DNA of 64,000 nucleotides from Fimenecus sp052298855. GTDB lineage: Bacteria; Bacillota; Clostridia; Oscillospirales; Acutalibacteraceae. The position numbers and the translations under genes are program-made. The stretch spans positions 124,001 to 188,000 of the forward strand of contig DAVZXP010000001.1 in NCBI GenBank assembly GCA_052298855.1. Reading direction: 5' to 3'. Below, piece after piece: positions 51,896 through 60,817 of the stretch. Below the pieces are notes generated by a model. It was not told where the DNA came from and searched no databases. It saw only the letters and a list, made by a program, of their open reading frames with translations. Positions within the stretch are counted from its first letter, which is position 1; every line of letters starts with the position of its first letter.

Positions 51896-53901
51896 ACTAT
51901 AAGACTTCCTATGCTGTATACTATGAACGCCGCAAGATACGCTACCGCACATTGCATAAACACAACTCCGACGGTTTTTGCCCGTGAGCCGAGCTCCTTT
52001 TTAATTGTTGCGACAGCCGCTACGCACGGTGTATAAAGAAGCGTAAACACAAGGAAGCTGACAGCCGAAAGCCCGTTGAAGATGCTCGGAAGAACCGTTC
52101 CCAATTCCGCCGTGCCCGTGTTCATAAGCACCGACAGGGTACTTACAACAGCCTCTTTTGCCGTAAAGCCCGAAATCAAAGCCGTTACAGCTCGCCAATC
52201 GCCAAATCCAAGCGGCGTGAATATGGGAGCTATAAATTTGCCCACCATAGCAAGCAAGCTGTCTGCGCTGTCATCAACGACGTTGAGCCTTGTATCAAAT
52301 GACTGCAAAAACCAAATTATTATCGTTGCAAGGAAAATTACCGTAAACGCTCTTTGCAGGAAATCACGAGCCTTTTCCCATAAAAGCAGGAAAACGCTTT
52401 TCGGCGACGGCATACGGTAATTCGGAAGCTCCATTACAAACGGTACGGGCTCGCCCTTGAAAGATGTCTTTTTGAGTATCAAAGCCACGATTATACCGAG
52501 TACGATGCCCGTTACATAAAGCCCTATCATAACAAGTGCACGGTATTTTGCGAAGAATGCCGCCGTAAACACCGCATATATCGGAATTTTCGCCGAACAG
52601 CTCATATACGGCGTTAAAAGTATCGTCATTTTACGGTCACGGTCAGATGAAAGAGTCCTCGTTGACATTATTGCGGGAACAGTACAACCGAAGCCGATAA
52701 GCATCGGTACAAAGCTTCTGCCCGAAAGTCCGATTTTTCGAAGAAGCTTGTCCATAACAAAAGCAACTCTTGCCATATATCCCGTATCCTCAAGTATCGA
52801 GAGGAAGAAAAACAGCGTAACAATTATCGGCAGGAAGCTCAAAACACTTCCGACGCCTGCAAATATACCGTTGATAATCAAGCTGTGCACAACAGGGTTA
52901 ATTCCGTATGCCGTAAGTCCTTTATCGCACAAATCTGCAAGAGCGCCTATGCCGAGTGAAAGCAAATCGGAAAGCTTTGAGCCGATAACGTTAAATGTAA
53001 GCCAGAACACAAGGAACATAACGCCGAAGAACACCGGCAGGGCGGTATATTTGCCCGTAAGCACCTTATCCATTTTAACGCTTCGCTTATGCTCACGGCT
53101 CTCATTGCATTTTACGACCGACTGAGCCACGGATTTCTCGATAAATGTATAACGCATATCGGCAAGAGCAGCGTTGCGGTCAAGACCCGTATCGTGCTCC
53201 ATTTCAACTATGCTATGTTCAATAAGCTCTCGCTCGTTTTTGTCAAGCTCCAACTTTTCCGCAAAATATTCATCGTCGCCCTCAATGAGTTTCGTAGCAC
53301 AAAATCTCGGCGGAACTGATATATTATGTGCGTGGTCCTCGATTACATGAGCAACAGCGTGAATACAGCGGTGCACGGGACCGTCCGAACAGAAGTCTAT
53401 CCTCTTTGGCAAAATGCGATTTTTCGCAACATACACCATTTTATCCGAAAGCTCGGAAACGCCCTCATTTTTTGCGGCACTTATCGGGATTACGGGAACG
53501 CCGAGGCTCTCGCTGAGCTTTTTGACATCAACCGTACCGCCGTTTGCCCTGACCTCGTCCATCATATTGAGTGCAACGACCATCGGCAAATTAAGCTCCA
53601 AAAGCTGTAATGTCAAATATAAGTTTCGTTCAATATTTGTAGCGTCAACGATATTGATTATACCGTCGGGCTTTCCCTCAAGTATAAAATCTCTCGAAAC
53701 TATTTCCTCCTGCGTGTACGGTCTTATCGAGTAAATGCCGGGAAGATCGACAACAGAACAATTTTTCGTGCCCTTAATGTCGCCCATTTTTTGATCGACT
53801 GTTACACCCGGGAAATTGCCAACGTGCTGATTTGAGCCTGTCAGCGCATTAAAAAGTGTCGTTTTGCCACAGTTTTGGTTGCCTGCAAGTGCAAATATCA
53901 T
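51892..53901 (-). CDS. feoB: ferrous iron transporter FeoB
   Basis: A 669-residue protein. N-terminal G domain with G1 ALAGNQNCGKTTLFNALTG, GNFPGVTVDQ and G3 DLPGIY; G4 is ALNMMDEV. It is followed by the helical GDI-like region and the polytopic membrane part with two Gate domains (FVPMLIGFGCTVPAIMSTRT; YMSCSAKIPIYAVF). It imports Fe2+. It stands between feoA (26 bases upstream) and the Cys-rich partner. AAAGG lies ahead of the ATG. Confidence 0.96.
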   Translation of the reverse strand: MIFALAGNQNCGKTTLFNALTGSNQHVGNFPGVTVDQKMGDIKGTKNCSVVDLPGIYSIRPYTQEEIVSRDFILEGKPDGIINIVDATNIERNLYLTLQLLELNLPMVVALNMMDEVRANGGTVDVKKLSESLGVPVIPISAAKNEGVSELSDKMVYVAKNRILPKRIDFCSDGPVHRCIHAVAHVIEDHAHNISVPPRFCATKLIEGDDEYFAEKLELDKNERELIEHSIVEMEHDTGLDRNAALADMRYTFIEKSVAQSVVKCNESREHKRSVKMDKVLTGKYTALPVFFGVMFLVFWLTFNVIGSKLSDLLSLGIGALADLCDKGLTAYGINPVVHSLIINGIFAGVGSVLSFLPIIVTLFFFLSILEDTGYMARVAFVMDKLLRKIGLSGRSFVPMLIGFGCTVPAIMSTRTLSSDRDRKMTILLTPYMSCSAKIPIYAVFTAAFFAKYRALVMIGLYVTGIVLGIIVALILKKTSFKGEPVPFVMELPNYRMPSPKSVFLLLWEKARDFLQRAFTVIFLATIIIWFLQSFDTRLNVVDDSADSLLAMVGKFIAPIFTPLGFGDWRAVTALISGFTAKEAVVSTLSVLMNTGTAELGTVLPSIFNGLSAVSFLVFTLLYTPCVAAVATIKKELGSRAKTVGVVFMQCAVAYLAAFIVYSIGSLIV

Positions 53902-53927
53902 TTATAGTCTGTACCTTTCATATATAA

Positions 53928-54152
53928 TTATATCTTTTCAACCTCTATAAGTCTTGCGTCCGCTTTTCGAAGCGTAAGCTCATAGCCTCGCACCCTTATT
54001 TCTATCGGGTCGCCCATAGGTGCGGTTTTTTGAAGAGTTACCTCCGTATGCGGTATGAGTCCCATATCGAGAAAACGCAATCTGAGCGCACCCTCTCCGC
54101 CCACGGTTTTTATAACCGCCGATTCTCCGTTTTTAAGCATATCAAGTGTCAT
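53928..54152 (-). CDS. feoA: ferrous iron transport protein FeoA
   Basis: A 74-residue SH3-like protein: LRLRFLDMGLIPHTEVTLQK and DPIEIRVRGYELTLRKADA are typical of FeoA, which binds FeoB and supports its activity. GGGGGA precedes the ATG. First gene of the feo operon. Confidence 0.93.
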   Translation of the reverse strand: MTLDMLKNGESAVIKTVGGEGALRLRFLDMGLIPHTEVTLQKTAPMGDPIEIRVRGYELTLRKADARLIEVEKI

Positions 54153-54200
54153 TTTAGTCCCCCGAAGCCTTGTAAAATTCGCTTTCTTATTATTATATAA

Positions 54201-54230
54201 ATGTTAGCACAGCCCCACTTTTATTGTCAA
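54201..54230 (-). promoter_or_regulatory. promoter of the feo operon
   Basis: Read on the minus strand, TTGACA (54230-54225), an 18-base spacer and TAACAT (54206-54201). The stretch from 54231 to 54470 between feoA and the XRE gene holds no gene that I can support; TATAAT-like elements near 54371 and 54455 may serve the XRE gene. Confidence 0.65.
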
Positions 54231-54481
54231 CAGCTTAGGTTATATTTTTGGTTGAAAATGTCGAACCGACAGCAGACAGGATTTTGTTGCCAAAATCACT
54301 TTTAATAAGAAGAATTCCATCTACTTCGCAATGAATAAGCGGCTTATGGAAAATTTCATATTTATTTGGTATAATAAAACCCAACTCTGACAAACAACAT
54401 AAGTTTTATTTGACTCTACGGTTCGTTTGGTGTGTTTGTTGTATTTTTATGCTATGATTTTTGTGAAAGGAGTTGTGGTTT

Positions 54482-55165
54482 ATGAACCAAGAAAAAATAG
54501 GGGATTTTATTGCAGAGCTTCGCAAAGAAAACAATATGACACAAATAGAATTAGCCAACAAATTAGGCGTAACCGACAGAGCGGTTTCTAAATGGGAAAA
54601 CGGGCGAGGGCTTCCGGATGTTTCACTGTTCGAACCGCTTTGCAAAGAATTAAATATATCCGTAAATGAATTGTTAAAAGGAGAAAAAATAAAAGAAAAC
54701 GGCGCAGAGCGTTTATCGGCAGAAACTATGATTAGCTATAACAAATATATTAAACGAAAAGAAAAACAAAAGATGTTTATTTCACTAATCATAACTGTAA
54801 TTGTTTTATGTGCTTTACTAACAACGGCAATACTGTCTTTTAACAAAACCTTCTTTAAAACAAAATATACTTCTGATTTTATTAACGGTATCACCATTCC
54901 AATTCCTAAATATTCTTATTATAGAGAAACAGGCGGAATGGATGCATACACCACAAAATTAAAAACACTGAAACAACCTGACGAAGTTAATGTTTTTATT
55001 GATAGCTATTTACGGTCTTTGGAAAAGGTAGAATATGGCAATGAAATTTATTATTATGACCAAGAAAACAATTTCACGATATTGCAATATAAAATAAACA
55101 ACGCCGGTAAAAGCTTTGTCAATACAATCTATATAACATACGCAGAAGGCAGAATTGAAAATTAA
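54482..55165 (+). CDS. XRE HTH membrane-anchored regulator
   Basis: A 227-residue protein. Residues 3-60 are an XRE HTH (IGDFIAELRKENNMTQIELA, NKLGVTDRAVSKWENGRGLP). A basic linker (YIKRKEKQK) leads into one transmembrane helix (FISLIITVIVLCALLTTAIL), followed by an extracytoplasmic domain of ~110 residues of unknown fold. This layout suggests a membrane-bound transcription factor. The ATG at 54482 is chosen because AAAGGAGTTG is well placed; its codon usage looks more A/T-rich than neighbours. Confidence 0.85.
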   Translation: MNQEKIGDFIAELRKENNMTQIELANKLGVTDRAVSKWENGRGLPDVSLFEPLCKELNISVNELLKGEKIKENGAERLSAETMISYNKYIKRKEKQKMFISLIITVIVLCALLTTAILSFNKTFFKTKYTSDFINGITIPIPKYSYYRETGGMDAYTTKLKTLKQPDEVNVFIDSYLRSLEKVEYGNEIYYYDQENNFTILQYKINNAGKSFVNTIYITYAEGRIEN

Positions 55166-55191
55166 AGCCTAATTTCATCCATAGCGGAACT

Positions 55192-55228
55192 AAGACCACC
55201 TACCGTTTGGCAAGTGGTCTTTTATAAT
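55192..55228 (+). terminator. probable terminator after the XRE membrane protein
   Basis: AAGACCAC / GTGGTCTT (8 bp) with a 14-base loop and a short TTTTATAAT tail. Sequence from 55229 to 55352 holds nothing recognised. Confidence 0.55.
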
Positions 55229-55352
55229 ATAAGGTATTAGCAAATGCAAAGATTTTTGGGGACGCCATTAAGTTAATATGATACTCGTTATGAGCGCTAA
55301 ATCGCAGTTAAGTTCTTTCATTCTCTTTAAGTTGTTTGTCAGAAGGCAGATA

Positions 55353-57656
55353 TTATTTTACCGAAACATTCAACTTACGCAAATCCGTAGAAACAAGCTT
55401 GATTTCAGGTGTGAATTTTATATTACCCTTATTATTTACAACAACATCAACATTTTCGTTATCGCAATTTACATCAAACTCTAATTTTACGCAGTTGTTT
55501 TTTAAGTATTCAAAGGACTCGCCGTCATCATTAAAATAACGGGTTGTAAATTTGCCGTTTTTAACAGGATAAACGGTAAAAACGACCTTTTCTGCGGATT
55601 TATATGAGCACTCGCCCTCATCAACGGGAAAAACAGAGCCGGAACGAATAAAATAAGGAACAGGCTTATCCGGCGGCAAATCAATCTTTACCGTGCTTCC
55701 GCCGCAATAAAGCTCTCCTGTTTCATTCAGATACCAATCGTCACCCTTTGGCAGGTAAACATCTGCCTGAGCTATGCCCTCGTCAAGCACGCAGGTTGCC
55801 AAAACATCTCTGCCAAGCATAAACGCATCGGTATTTACGCCAATATTTTCATCATCGTAATAAATGTAAGGCGGTACTTGCACGGGGACATCATTTTCCA
55901 CGCTGTTATAAGCACAATTATATAAATAAGGTATCAGGCTTTTGCGTTGTCTTAAAATCGCCTTTGCACCGCACAAGCCGCTTTCATAGCTCCACGGCAT
56001 AGTGGCAGAACCGTCGCCGTTCCAAGAATGAATTGTAAAACGTGGCTCAAAAACTCCGTGCTGCATCCATCTTAAAAGCAATTCTTCGGAAGGCATTTCG
56101 CCTGAAAATCCGCCTAAATCATGACCGTAAAAATAAAAGCCGGAGAGAGACATTGTCATTCCCACGTAATGGCAAAAACGCAAATCGTGAAACGAAGTAA
56201 AATTATCGCCGGACCAAGTTTGTGCCAAGCGTCTGACACCGCTGTTTCCGCTTCTTGTGGATAAAAACGGACGCTTCTCGGGATATTTTTTCATTTGCGC
56301 CTTGTATGAAGATAATACCATTAAATAAGTTAATATCGGACGAATTCTGCAAGCAGAAGCTTTTTCGCCAAATCCTGCGGCAACGGCGTCGGTAGCCTTA
56401 ATATCAAACTCGTTATTATCATTCCATGTAGCGTCAATTCCGAAATCCAGCAGTTTTTCGGTTACCTGACTGCCCCAAAAATCGAAGGCGTCGGAATTTG
56501 TAAAGTCCAAATAACTGCCTACTCCGTCCCAAAACTGCGTTACATAGGGTGTTCCGTCTGCATTTTTAACGAAAAAACCTTTTTCAGCCAGCTCATTATA
56601 CATTGGATGCGAGGTCAAAAAAGCAGGCTTGATATTCGGAATTAAATGTATTCCTGCATTATTGTAATCGGCAACGAATTTTTTGGGATCGGGGAACTTA
56701 TCATAATTCCAATTAAAAACGCAGCGCAAATTCCCTATTGAAGTATATCCCGATGAAAGATAAAATCCGCCGCAACTCAAATCAAGGTTTTTAATTTTAT
56801 CCAAAAAGCCCTGCATTTGATTTTGTGCGTCAGGCGCATCGGTATATGCCATTGTGCTGCCGCAATAATCGAAGCTCCACTTAGGCGGAAAAGCCTGCTT
56901 ACCGCACAAGCGAGCATATTGCTGTAAAACAGAAAGCTTGTTTCCGAAAAAAACATAATAAACCAAGCAATTGTCATCCGTCTTAAAATATTTAAAGTGG
57001 CAGTAATAATTGTTGATTTCTCTGCCTAAATCAACAAAAGAAGTGTCTGTTGTATCATAATAAATACCGTAAGCGCCAACAGAATTTTCGCAAATGAAAA
57101 ACGGAACGTGTTTATACAGGGGATCTGTTTTTTCTGCGTCAAAGCCCATACTGTCCGCCGTTTCAATGCGATAAACCTGACCTGCTTTATTTATCGGGCC
57201 GCTTTTGTCGCCAAGTCCGAAAATATGCTCGCCATCTTCCCTGGTAATATAATGATAAGACCCGTTTCCGAATTCGCCTTCAAAATTATAGGCAAGCGGT
57301 GCCCTGTCCCCGAACAAAAGCTTTGACTCTTTACTGTAAGTCAAAATAAAATTATTCAAATCAAGGTCAACTGTAATGCCGCAATCAAGAACAAATTTCT
57401 CTTTATTTTCAAATTTCTCTACAACAGGCGCAACACAGTCAAACCCGTCCACGGATAATCTGCTTCTGCCGAGAGAGGACAGGTTGTTATTTGGATTTAC
57501 GGTAAAGGTAGGCAGCATTTCGGCGTTATCGTTAAAAACCGCCACTCGCAAAGCACTGCCGCTTATGAAATCAATGTTGATATTAACGTTATCGCACTTA
57601 TATTCACGATGCGTTTTATTTTCGTTTGTAAGCTTAAAAATATGATTAAATCTCAT
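55353..57656 (-). CDS. glycoside hydrolase family 31 (alpha-glycosidase)
   Basis: A 767-residue GH31 enzyme. An N-terminal beta-sandwich region contains EHIFGLGDKSGPINKAGQVY. The catalytic nucleophile Asp lies in GIDATWNDNNEF, and the acid/base Asp in TWSGDNFTSFHDL. The C-terminal beta domains follow. No signal peptide is seen, so it acts in the cytoplasm on imported oligosaccharides, as alpha-glucosidase or alpha-xylosidase. Start at 57656 is set by the overlap with the upstream esterase stop (TAATG); it is the last gene of the transporter-esterase-GH31 operon. Confidence 0.9.
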   Translation of the reverse strand: MRFNHIFKLTNENKTHREYKCDNVNINIDFISGSALRVAVFNDNAEMLPTFTVNPNNNLSSLGRSRLSVDGFDCVAPVVEKFENKEKFVLDCGITVDLDLNNFILTYSKESKLLFGDRAPLAYNFEGEFGNGSYHYITREDGEHIFGLGDKSGPINKAGQVYRIETADSMGFDAEKTDPLYKHVPFFICENSVGAYGIYYDTTDTSFVDLGREINNYYCHFKYFKTDDNCLVYYVFFGNKLSVLQQYARLCGKQAFPPKWSFDYCGSTMAYTDAPDAQNQMQGFLDKIKNLDLSCGGFYLSSGYTSIGNLRCVFNWNYDKFPDPKKFVADYNNAGIHLIPNIKPAFLTSHPMYNELAEKGFFVKNADGTPYVTQFWDGVGSYLDFTNSDAFDFWGSQVTEKLLDFGIDATWNDNNEFDIKATDAVAAGFGEKASACRIRPILTYLMVLSSYKAQMKKYPEKRPFLSTRSGNSGVRRLAQTWSGDNFTSFHDLRFCHYVGMTMSLSGFYFYGHDLGGFSGEMPSEELLLRWMQHGVFEPRFTIHSWNGDGSATMPWSYESGLCGAKAILRQRKSLIPYLYNCAYNSVENDVPVQVPPYIYYDDENIGVNTDAFMLGRDVLATCVLDEGIAQADVYLPKGDDWYLNETGELYCGGSTVKIDLPPDKPVPYFIRSGSVFPVDEGECSYKSAEKVVFTVYPVKNGKFTTRYFNDDGESFEYLKNNCVKLEFDVNCDNENVDVVVNNKGNIKFTPEIKLVSTDLRKLNVSVK

Positions 57657-58984
57657 TATATTGATGCTCCGCCCAAAAATGTATTTTTCAAAAGCTGTGG
57701 GGTGTTCCAATGTGCTAACCTTGTGTTTTCGCAAAAAGTCATAACCTTAGCCGTGCCGGGCTTCCACATCGGTATTTCATTGCAATTGGGATTTCCGTTT
57801 TTTGCAAAAGCAATAAAGGATTTTGCAAGCTGATTTGAAATTTCGTAATCAACCTCTTCAAAAGGTCGCCAGTTTTTGTCAAGAGTCGAAAAAGCATAAA
57901 GCAAGTCGCTTGAATGCCAAGCGCCCTTTTCATCGCCCGGCAAGCTGCGTGCAAAATAATAAATATAGCAGTCGCTGTTTTTATCACAGGCAACCCATTT
58001 TTTATCGACAGCCTGCAAAACGGCAGGCACCATATCATTTTTTGTAACGCCTATAATTTTAGGTATTTGAGGAATTGTCCTGTTGTTAAAATTTGACTGT
58101 GTAATTATTTTTCCGTCACAGACCGGCAGAGTGTAAAGCATACTTTTGAGCTTTTCCTCCTTGCACGCCTTATCCCAAGCACGATAGAGCACCTCTTTAT
58201 CCGCTTTTTTCAATTCGGCTATACTTTTAACTCCTGCGTTTTCGACAATCCTATCCCAAAAAGCTCTTGTTTTTTCAGGAGTCAAAGGCTTTGCAAGAAA
58301 GCGCTGTAAACCGCCGCCGCTCATCATTATTGCTCCGGAAAACCAACCTTTGCAAAGCGGATTTGAAAGATGAATGTCAACGCTCATAGCCCCTGCGCTT
58401 TGACCTGAAAGCACAATATTATTCGGGTTTCCGCCGAAAGCTTCAATATTTTCCCTAACCCATTTAATTGCGGCATATTGGTCAAAAAGTCCAAAATTCC
58501 CGCAAACTCCGTTTTCATCGGTTAAATCAGGGTGTGAGCAAAAGCCGAAGGCATTAAGCCTGTAATTCATCGCAACGAAAATCACGCCGTTTTTTGCAAA
58601 ATTTTCGCCGTTGATATGCGCCTCGTTTGAGCTTCCGCCTGTAAAGCTGCCGCCGTGAATAAAAATTAAAACAGGACAGTTTTTCGCCTCTTTAGGCACA
58701 CATATATTCAAAAATTGGCAATCCTCGCTGTATGTAAACGCCAAACCGTCTCTGAATTCATAATGATAAAAAGGGTTAACCGTTGCATCATCATCAAACC
58801 CACGGTGCTGATATGAGCACTCCTTAAAGCAAGTTGCATCAAAAACACCCTGCCACTTTTCAATCACCTGAGGATATTCCCAACGCTTGGCATTTGCGTA
58901 CTTTATACCCCTGAATTCAAAGCAGTTTTCGCCGTCTATGCCTTGAATTTTTCCGCATTTTGTTTGCAATTCGACTGTTTTCAT
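57656..58984 (-). CDS. type B carboxylesterase
   Basis: A 442-residue alpha/beta hydrolase of the carboxylesterase type B family. The oxyanion region is PVLIFIHGGSFTGGSSNEAH, the nucleophile Ser lies in NIVLSGQSAGAMSVDIHLSN, and the His of the triad is likely in KGAWHSSDLLYAF. It could remove acetyl or acyl groups from a sugar substrate handled by the same operon. No signal peptide. AGGGGC precedes the ATG. It sits between the sugar transporter and the GH31 gene. Confidence 0.88.
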   Translation of the reverse strand: MKTVELQTKCGKIQGIDGENCFEFRGIKYANAKRWEYPQVIEKWQGVFDATCFKECSYQHRGFDDDATVNPFYHYEFRDGLAFTYSEDCQFLNICVPKEAKNCPVLIFIHGGSFTGGSSNEAHINGENFAKNGVIFVAMNYRLNAFGFCSHPDLTDENGVCGNFGLFDQYAAIKWVRENIEAFGGNPNNIVLSGQSAGAMSVDIHLSNPLCKGWFSGAIMMSGGGLQRFLAKPLTPEKTRAFWDRIVENAGVKSIAELKKADKEVLYRAWDKACKEEKLKSMLYTLPVCDGKIITQSNFNNRTIPQIPKIIGVTKNDMVPAVLQAVDKKWVACDKNSDCYIYYFARSLPGDEKGAWHSSDLLYAFSTLDKNWRPFEEVDYEISNQLAKSFIAFAKNGNPNCNEIPMWKPGTAKVMTFCENTRLAHWNTPQLLKNTFLGGASI

Positions 58985-59005
58985 AAAATTATGCCCCTAA
59001 GTATA

Positions 59006-60406
59006 TCAATCGTTTTTATTGCCGTAAAGCTGCTTGTGCAAATTCTCGATTTCCGATTTGCCCAGCTTGTAGCAAAAACTCGTCAAAATAAACATAAGCA
59101 AAAGAATAACCGACGGCACTATTGTTGCCGCATCAAACATTTTCGTTAAAACCTGCTGCGATTGTACGGCTTGCGTGCCTTTGTAGCCGATAGCCCCAAG
59201 CACTGCCGGAACGCCTGCACCTGCGGCTGTTTGACCTAATTTGCGAACAAAAGAATAAATACTGTAGGTCGTGCCCTCTTCTCGCCTGCCCGACAAAAGC
59301 TCCTGATAATCCGTAACGTCCATAACAAGCGCCCAAACTTCAAGCACAAGGAAGGTTTGACCTGCACCCGAAAGGAACACGAGTCCGAGGAAAACATAAG
59401 GATTGTGAGCAAACGGGGTAAAACGCAAAAGGAACATCAAAGCGCTGATGACAAAGGCAAAGCCCAAGCCTGCACCGCAAATTTCCTTTTTGCCGAATTT
59501 TCTGATGAGCTTACCCATAAACGGTAAAAACAACGCCATAGGCAAATAGGTGCATATGGTAACAATGCTGTAAAGACCCGGCTTTTCAAAGTAATTTTTG
59601 AAAAGATAATTATAAAACGTTTGCGTGTACATTTGGAAACAGATGAGAAACATAGAAATAAAGCAAAGCACAACAAACGGCTTGTTTTTAGCAAGAACTC
59701 TGACGGTTTTCAATAAATTATAATCGCTTGTTTTTTGAGTCGGCGGAAGCTGAATTCGCTCCTTTGTCAATCTAAAGTGGACAATAAAAAGAACAATCGT
59801 TAAAACCGAAATTGCGCCTACGCACAATGAAAGCTTGTTCCCGTCAAGCACCTTTGACGAACTGCCGTCGGCATTGATTACAGTCGTGAAAACAACAAGC
59901 GGCATAAGAATTTGCGCCGGCAAGCCGCCGATTCCCGCACCGACAGAGCGCCACATTGAAAGAGATGAGCGTTCAACCTCGTCATCCGTAACGACACTTG
60001 CCAATGAGCCGTAAGGAATATTGACGCCGGTATACATCATTCCGTAGAAAATATATGTTATGTAAGCATAGATTAAGTATTGACTGTTTGACAATCCGGG
60101 GATTTTATAAAACATTAAAAAAGCACCCACGGCAAGCGGAAAAGAAGCGCCTAAAATATAGGGCCTGAATCTTCCGTGCTTTGTCGGCTTTCTCGAGTCT
60201 ATAAACGAACCCCACATAGGGTCATTTACAGCGTCCCAAATTCTGGCAACAAGCATTAAGATTGTTATGCTTGCGGCTGAAATGCCCAAAATATCGGTAT
60301 AAAACATTGTTAAATACGAAGAAACAAGACTAAACGAGAGTATTCCGCCCATATCGCCCAAAGCATAACCAAGCTTATCCTTAAATTTAATTCCGTGCGT
60401 TTCCAT
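59006..60406 (-). CDS. GPH-family sugar:cation symporter
   Basis: A 466-residue membrane protein of the glycoside-pentoside-hexuronide:cation symporter family. KDKLGYALGDMGGILSFSLV, TILMLVARIWDAVNDPMWGS, KHGRFRPYIL and VNIPYGSLASVVTDDEVERS are typical; about 12 helices are visible. It is the first gene of the three-gene operon and supplies the GH31 and esterase with their substrate. In Escherichia coli a GPH transporter and a GH31 alpha-xylosidase (yicJ-yicI) are paired in the same way. GGGGGC precedes the ATG. Confidence 0.92.
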   Translation of the reverse strand: METHGIKFKDKLGYALGDMGGILSFSLVSSYLTMFYTDILGISAASITILMLVARIWDAVNDPMWGSFIDSRKPTKHGRFRPYILGASFPLAVGAFLMFYKIPGLSNSQYLIYAYITYIFYGMMYTGVNIPYGSLASVVTDDEVERSSLSMWRSVGAGIGGLPAQILMPLVVFTTVINADGSSSKVLDGNKLSLCVGAISVLTIVLFIVHFRLTKERIQLPPTQKTSDYNLLKTVRVLAKNKPFVVLCFISMFLICFQMYTQTFYNYLFKNYFEKPGLYSIVTICTYLPMALFLPFMGKLIRKFGKKEICGAGLGFAFVISALMFLLRFTPFAHNPYVFLGLVFLSGAGQTFLVLEVWALVMDVTDYQELLSGRREEGTTYSIYSFVRKLGQTAAGAGVPAVLGAIGYKGTQAVQSQQVLTKMFDAATIVPSVILLLMFILTSFCYKLGKSEIENLHKQLYGNKND

Positions 60407-60425
60407 AAATAGCCCCCTTAATCAA

Positions 60426-60475
60426 ATTGTTGAAATTGAACAATAATATTATACATTACTCATTTTTATTGTCAA
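60426..60475 (-). promoter_or_regulatory. promoter and dyad of the GPH-esterase-GH31 operon
   Basis: On the minus strand, TTGACA (60475-60470), 16 bases, then TATAAT (60453-60448). Just downstream ATTGTT and AACAAT (60426-60444) form an inverted repeat overlapping the likely transcription start, a good place for a sugar-responsive repressor. Confidence 0.75.
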
Positions 60476-60542
60476 TAATTACAAATCAATTTATTGGCTG
60501 ATTATGAAAATTTGTGATTTCTCGTTTTTGTTGTTTTCACGC

Positions 60543-60589
60543 AAAATAAAAAACGCCGAAAGCCTTGTAAAATTAAGACTTTCGGCGTT
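60543..60589 (-). terminator. terminator of tRNA-Arg
   Basis: An 11-bp perfect stem AACGCCGAAAG / CTTTCGGCGTT with a 16-base loop, followed on the minus strand by TTTTTTATTTT. Confidence 0.92.
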
Positions 60590-60594
60590 GCATG

Positions 60595-60671
60595 TGGCGT
60601 TCCCGAGAGGATTCGAACCTCCGGCCTACCGCTTAGGAGGCGGTCGCTCTATCCAACTGAGCTACGGAAAC
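60595..60671 (-). tRNA. tRNA-Arg (anticodon CCT)
   Basis: On the minus strand the gene begins GTTTCCG and ends CGGGAAC-G-CCA, with the CCA encoded. The D arm GCTCAGTTGGATAGAGC, anticodon arm CCGCCTCCTAAGCGG (anticodon CCT, reading AGG) and T arm with GGTTCGAATCC all fold. It has its own promoter (60713-60741) and terminator. Confidence 0.96.
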
Positions 60672-60712
60672 ACATTTGAATTTCTGCTGTTTTCTCTCAA
60701 ACGAGCGTGATA

Positions 60713-60741
60713 ATTGTACCAAATATACGCAAGTTTGTCAA
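60713..60741 (-). promoter_or_regulatory. promoter of tRNA-Arg
   Basis: On the minus strand TTGACA (60741-60736), 17 bases, and TACAAT (60718-60713), 42 bases ahead of the tRNA. Confidence 0.8.
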
Positions 60742-60817
60742 TCAAAGACAGTATTGTTTTATTTATATTTATGTGTTAAAATCAAGACACAAATATTTCA
60801 ATAAAAGGGTGAGGTTA

